DNA of 64,000 nt from Sipunculus nudus (lineage: Eukaryota > Annelida > Sipuncula > Golfingiida > Sipunculidae). Location: contig CM049322.1 of assembly GCA_026874595.1 (NCBI GenBank), positions 22,915,400-22,979,399 on the forward strand, in the 5' to 3' direction. Below, piece by piece: positions 62,484 to 64,000 of the stretch (the stretch's first letter is position 1; every line of letters starts with the position of its first letter). The notes beneath the pieces are model-generated. The model was not told the DNA's origin and did not search any database. It saw only the letters and a list, made by a program, of their open reading frames with translations. The position numbers and the translations under genes are program-made.

Positions 62484-63538
62484 GAGGCTAGTTAAAAACT
62501 AGACTTTTTCCAATTATTTTCACTCGACTGATGTAGGGATAGTATAAGATGTAGGGTTGAAGGCATGGTAAGGTAAACATGTACTTTCTGAGGTTATGTA
62601 TATTTTCATCTAACATTGTTTTTTTTTTTTTAATCAGGCATAGACTTCTGTCCGGACAAGTGTCCTGGTATTCCATGGACCGAGCAGCAGCTGGCGGAAG
62701 ACAAATTTACTGATATCAGGAACGACCTTCAGGTGACAATCTTAAACTAACTCTGACCATACTTACCGCCAAGAATAAATAAAAATACAAACAGATAATT
62801 ATAATAATATAACATGTTAATAATCATTACACACACAGTTTCTCGAAAGAAAAAGTTCATATATAGGACTTTTTATTCGTTTTTTTTTGTCTTTATATTG
62901 AAATCCATATAGTACTAACAATGACAGAAGGCTATTTGATCTGATGATTCAGGTGCATGTCACGACTCAATATGTACCGATTTTAAACAGTTTGTGTCAC
63001 TTTTTTTCCGAAGCAAACAAAACTGTATAATAGGAATAAAACAAGCAGCTCATTGTTCAGATTGTGAAACAGTTCATGTATTTTTGTTCTTTTTTTTCAG
63101 ACCATGCACTCCCGCTTGCAGCAGGCGCAAAAGAAGAAGTCCTCGACCTCTGACCCGCTCGACCTCGCTTATAAAACCTCTACCGGAGGTCAAAGCAAGT
63201 ACCACTTCTCACGTGGTCTCGTCAAACTACCAATCAACGCCCGCGTGGCCTCGCTTGAACTCGGTGACCCCATGCACCCTCAGCAGAACGGAGAGCATAT
63301 TTACGGTGTTGTTAACAAAGTGAAAAATCCTGACCGCGGATCAGAGGAGCCAGCAGATAAGACTGAAGACAGTGATGCGAGTGATGATGAGAACCCGCCC
63401 CCACTTCCCAGCAAACGGCCAGAGAGTCTCCTGCATATAGCACCAGGGGGCGTGGCTGCTGAGGAAGGAGTGTCTGACCAGGAAAATATTAAAGACGTAA
63501 TTTCAGAAGGCTCTGACCACTCGAATGCAAACACGTAA
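34336..63538 (+). CDS. ERM/merlin-like FERM-domain protein, 13 coding exons, 659 aa
   Basis: The exons are 34336-34347, 48898-48981, 51316-51411, 51874-51978, 53955-54130, 54400-54630, 54967-55063, 55454-55617, 56077-56186, 60605-60759, 61946-62162, 62638-62732 and 63101-63538. They sum to 1980 nt, in frame, all GT-AG. Residues about 5-310 form a FERM domain: F1 with EEFWYFGLTY, F2 with YYPEDPAEDVISD, YFYLQVQ and IYCPADRALLL, and F3 with LCKGSCDLYLRR and EEVQQL. FERM domains link membrane proteins and phosphoinositides to the cortex. Residues about 320-400 are charged and probably helical (KEIQANIKQIEKERDKIQK), like the ERM helical region. The tail (515-659) is basic, then acidic, with PPPLPSKRP at 613-621. 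The usual ERM C-terminal actin-binding block is not recognisable, so this is a divergent ERM-family member whose exact orthology is unresolved. Confidence 0.88.
34796..34856. repeat. (TA)n and GATA microsatellite
   Basis: A TA repeat running into GGATAGATAGATAGATA in intron 1. Confidence 0.9.
35709..35756. repeat. (TC)n microsatellite
   Basis: About 24 TC dinucleotides in intron 1; a separate G run lies near 35492. Confidence 0.95.
38690..38900 (-). repeat. Dispersed repeat, copy 2 (inverted)
   Basis: The reverse complement matches 30910-31110. The inverted pair encloses the FERM gene start. Confidence 0.6.
40238..41600 (+). repeat. Tandem-unit element family D
   Basis: The left end is an imperfect hairpin starting TTTTTAGCTCGCC and ending GGGGAACTTG, the same style of end as families B and C. 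It is followed by about three units of 340-360 bp (CAACCACTGACC or ACCACTTACCC near 40344, 40686 and 41046) with AAGGTCAAGGTCACAGG words. Homopolymer G and C runs lie at 40731-40781. Confidence 0.65.
43132..43875 (+). repeat. 37-bp minisatellite with 74-bp higher-order unit
   Basis: About 20 monomers alternate between a GTGTCCGGACCCTTAG type and a GTTTCTGGACCTTTAG type, all with AAAATCCTAC. The strict alternation gives a 74-bp dimer (starts at 43175, 43249, 43323). It lies in intron 1. Confidence 0.92.
45201..46277 (+). repeat. Recent 524-bp tandem duplication
   Basis: Copy 1 (45201-45724) and copy 2 (45725-46277) are nearly identical. They differ mainly in the length of the (CA)n(TA)n tract (45449-45483 versus 45970-46035) and a few substitutions. 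Intronic. Confidence 0.92.
47574..47592 (+). promoter_or_regulatory. Paired CRE and AP-1 type sites
   Basis: TGACGTCA (47574-47581) is followed four bases later by TGAGTCA (47586-47592), in a GC-richer patch of intron 1. It could be an intronic enhancer; this is inference from the motifs. Confidence 0.3.
48517..48697. mobile_element. Pogo/Tigger-like MITE
   Basis: The 181-bp element has inverted ends CAATGAAGCCTCGTTGTGTC and CAGTGAAACCTCGCTGTGTC (right end, reverse complement). It is flanked by TA on both sides (48515-48516 and 48698-48699). Internal GTGTCGAA words repeat. TA duplication and CAGTGAAACCTCG ends fit the pogo branch of Tc1/mariner. Confidence 0.82.
48898..48981 (+). CDS. FERM gene coding exon 2, start of F1
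   Basis: Acceptor TCATTACAG and donor GACAGG|GTAAGT. It encodes residues 5-32 (LIVKVAALEGNLVLRI...VVFDR), the first strands of the ubiquitin-like F1 lobe. The length of 84 nt agrees with vertebrate ERM genes as I recall them. Confidence 0.88.
48982..51315 (+). other. FERM gene intron 2
   Basis: A 2334-bp intron; no further exon supported. An 88-codon open stretch at 50361-50627 has no recognisable domain. Confidence 0.65.
51316..51411 (+). CDS. FERM gene coding exon 3, F1
   Basis: Acceptor CTTTGCAG and donor AAAAAA|GTAAGA. It encodes residues 33-64 with the family signature GLEEFWYFGLTY and ending WVHLDKK, equivalent to W(L)KL(N/D)KK in ERM proteins. Confidence 0.9.
51412..51873 (+). other. 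FERM gene intron 3
   Basis: A 462-bp AT-rich intron; nothing else seen. Confidence 0.7.
51874..51978 (+). CDS. FERM gene coding exon 4, F1-F2 junction
   Basis: Acceptor TCTCACCAG and donor GCATTG|GTAAGT. It encodes residues 65-99, including KSPIEMVFKVKYYPEDPAED, which matches the F-x-(A/V)-K-(F/Y)-YPED block of ERM proteins. Confidence 0.9.
51979..53954 (+). other. FERM gene intron 4
   Basis: A 1976-bp intron with a (TA)n tract at about 52964-52995; no exon supported. Confidence 0.7.
53955..54130 (+). CDS. FERM gene coding exon 5, F2 helices
   Basis: Acceptor TTTGTTTTAG and donor AGTCG|GTAAGC. It encodes residues 100-157 plus two bases of Arg 158: YFYLQVQ, IYCPADRALLLAAIDAQARY and GYLFKHKRARLPSR, the acyl-CoA-binding-like F2 lobe. 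Confidence 0.9.
54400..54630 (+). CDS. FERM gene coding exon 6, F2-F3
   Basis: The acceptor is TGATTACAG at 54399; the nearby CAG at 54380 would put a stop in frame, so it is not used. Donor GAAGG|GTGAGA. It completes Arg 158 and encodes residues 159-234: GSWERIL, YLRIGQDLYGYG and LGIAPFGLHFYSPNEG, the end of F2 and start of the PH-like F3 lobe. Confidence 0.9.
54967..55063 (+). CDS. FERM gene coding exon 7, F3
   Basis: Acceptor CTTACAG and donor GACAGG|GTAAGT. Residues 235-267 (FKPSVAFHWGEVKSMSLT...) correspond to the ERM block P-x-I-x-F-x-W-x-E-I-R-x-I-S-F. Confidence 0.9.
55064..55453 (+). other. FERM gene intron 7
   Basis: A 390-bp intron without other features; the neighbouring introns 54131-54399, 54631-54966 and 55618-56076 are likewise plain. 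Confidence 0.7.
55454..55617 (+). CDS. FERM gene coding exon 8, end of F3
   Basis: Acceptor GAAATTTCAG and donor CAAGA|GTAAGA. Residues 268-321 include AKHVMRLCKGSCDLYLRR and EPEEVQQLYAMA, the C-terminal helix of F3 with the family motif LC-x-G-x-x-(D/E)-LY-(L/M)-RR. Confidence 0.9.
56077..56186 (+). CDS. FERM gene coding exon 9, source of the tandem array
   Basis: Acceptor GTCGCCAG and donor AAAAAG|GTAAGTGA. Residues 322-358 are highly charged (EEGARYKEIQANIKQIEKER...), the start of the helical region. The last 43 nt (56144-56186) and the first 15 nt of the intron are the unit of the 58-bp array that fills most of intron 9. Confidence 0.88.
56144..60310 (+). repeat. 58-bp minisatellite duplicating an exon end and its 5' splice site
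   Basis: Each unit has 43 nt copied from the end of exon 9 (AACATCAAACAG ... AATACAAAAAG) and 15 nt of intron (GTAAGTGATACTAGC). The span from the first donor at 56187 to about 59665 gives about 60 regular units, some 57 bp long, followed by about ten decayed units to about 60310. Unit variants are CAGATAGAG, CAGTTAGAG, CAAAGAGAG and CAGAGAGAG. Most keep GGTAAGTGA; some have GATAAGT, losing the GT. The plus strand is almost all purine. No gene lies within. Confidence 0.95.
60311..60604 (+). other. Unique 3' end of intron 9
   Basis: About 290 bp of non-repetitive sequence ending in a TA run and the exon 10 acceptor. It is the only part of the intron free of the 58-bp array. Confidence 0.7.
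60605..60759 (+). CDS. FERM gene coding exon 10
   Basis: Acceptor TACTCCTGTAG and donor AAACTG|GTAATT. Residues 359-410 (LLMLAQRRREKALKSLHDWQ...) continue the charged helical region. The phase joins exactly to the authentic exon 9 donor, so no array unit is needed in the coding mRNA. Confidence 0.88.
60760..61945 (+). other. FERM gene intron 10
   Basis: A 1186-bp intron; a 103-codon open stretch (61241-61552) shows no domain and no splice context. Confidence 0.65.
61946..62162 (+). CDS. FERM gene coding exon 11
   Basis: Acceptor TTGTTTATAG and donor ATCA|GTAAGG. Residues 411-482 are charged (KQAQKKYEMAVTDRKEYHDV), followed by a probable helix (EIEKLKNELHSQ) and a less ordered acidic part. 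Confidence 0.85.
62163..62637 (+). other. FERM gene intron 11
   Basis: A 475-bp intron containing a long (TA)n tract at 62398-62480. Confidence 0.75.
62638..62732 (+). CDS. FERM gene coding exon 12
   Basis: Acceptor TTTTAATCAG and donor CTTCAG|GTGACA. It encodes residues 483-514. The DFCPDKCPGIPWTEQQLAED stretch has two Cys and a Trp and is not part of any ERM motif I recognise. Confidence 0.85.
63101..63538 (+). CDS. FERM gene terminal coding exon 13
   Basis: Acceptor CTTTTTTTTCAG. It encodes residues 515-659 and TAA at 63536-63538. A basic helix (SRLQQAQKKK) is followed by a conserved-looking segment (SKYHFSRGLVKLPINARVA), an acidic patch (TEDSDASDDE) and PPPLPSKRP, an SH3-ligand-like motif. 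There is no KYKTLRQIR-type actin-binding end. Confidence 0.88.
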   Translation, partial: TMHSRLQQAQKKKSSTSDPLDLAYKTSTGGQSKYHFSRGLVKLPINARVASLELGDPMHPQQNGEHIYGVVNKVKNPDRGSEEPADKTEDSDASDDENPPPLPSKRPESLLHIAPGGVAAEEGVSDQENIKDVISEGSDHSNANT

Positions 63539-64000
63539 TGAAACTGTCAGATCCAGGACATGTGAAGGACACGGGTGTTACCTGGATAATGAACAGTTGT
63601 GGTAGTTTGTCCAAACGTTTAGCACAAAAGCGACCTTGTGCTCGACCTTGACCTGTACTAAATATCACGTGGGCATTACTGACGGGCAGCACTGTGTGTC
63701 TGTCGTCGACATGCACACACGAACCCTCGAATTATGTGCTTGCACTGTGTTTGAAAAACTCGTATGTTTCTTGGTTTCTTGTTTTCAGAACAAACCCAGG
63801 AGACATCCATTTTATTCATTCAGATTTATGTAAATATATCAGTTGACAGAAATGCGCAAGCGTTTCAGCACAACGTTTTACCATTATCGCAATTTCATAC
63901 CAAAAATCATATAATTATATGTTGGGGTAAACTAGGCCTTCTGTGGACTCTTGGCAGCCGAGGGCATGACCGAGGTCGCAGGGTCTCTTCTGTGAACGTC
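63539..64000 (+). other. FERM gene 3' UTR, start
   Basis: Sequence after the TAA. No AATAAA is visible before the window ends, so the transcript end probably lies outside. Confidence 0.5.

Overview
This is nuclear DNA from an animal, most likely a mollusc and perhaps a bivalve. Genes are split by long AT-rich introns with GT-AG boundaries, and intergenic DNA is full of dispersed repeats. Many repeats belong to types I associate with bivalve genomes: elements ending in a TTTTTAGCTC hairpin followed by CGTC-rich microsatellite, CR1/L2-like LINE debris, hAT and pogo MITEs, and a Merlin transposase. The phylum is inferred from repeat style and is not proven. There is no prokaryotic operon, CRISPR array, rRNA or tRNA that I can support.

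Two protein-coding genes can be rebuilt in frame. (1) A minus-strand C2H2 zinc-finger gene (6496-12306, three coding exons, 1178 aa). It has a long Ser/Thr/Gln-rich N-terminal region with 14-residue repeats, a short Leu-rich exon, and ten C-terminal fingers, the first missing its last zinc ligand. (2) A plus-strand ERM/merlin-type FERM gene (34336-63538, thirteen coding exons, 659 aa). Its first coding exon encodes four residues, as in vertebrate ERM genes, and is followed by a 14.5 kb intron. The C-terminus lacks a recognisable ERM actin-binding tail and carries an acidic stretch plus a proline-rich SH3-ligand-like motif.

Layout: 190-3200 scrambled CR1/L2-like LINE; 3811-5992 dispersed tandem-unit element with hairpin end; 6496-13600 zinc-finger gene and its possible promoter; 13905-14755 Merlin/IS1016-type transposase pseudogene; 15446-16089 solo LTR with 4-bp target duplication; 16745-25390 dense field of tandem-unit and hairpin-ended repeats; 25912-26337 hAT MITE with perfect 8-bp target duplication; 26654-30185 foldback element with perfect 9-bp target duplication; 30451-30794 MITE; 31-34.2 kb upstream flank of the FERM gene; 34336-63538 FERM gene, with several tandem repeats and a pogo-like MITE in intron 1; 63539-64000 start of its 3' UTR.

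The two most unusual structures are as follows. Intron 9 of the FERM gene holds a 58-bp minisatellite of about 60 regular units (plus about ten decayed ones). Each unit copies the last 43 nt of exon 9 together with its 5' splice site, so the pre-mRNA would carry dozens of tandem U1-type donor sites. The 3.5 kb foldback element has long inverted arms studded with the perfect palindrome CGCTGATCAGCG and has no coding capacity that I can see. All calls come from reading the sequence; no database search was run.
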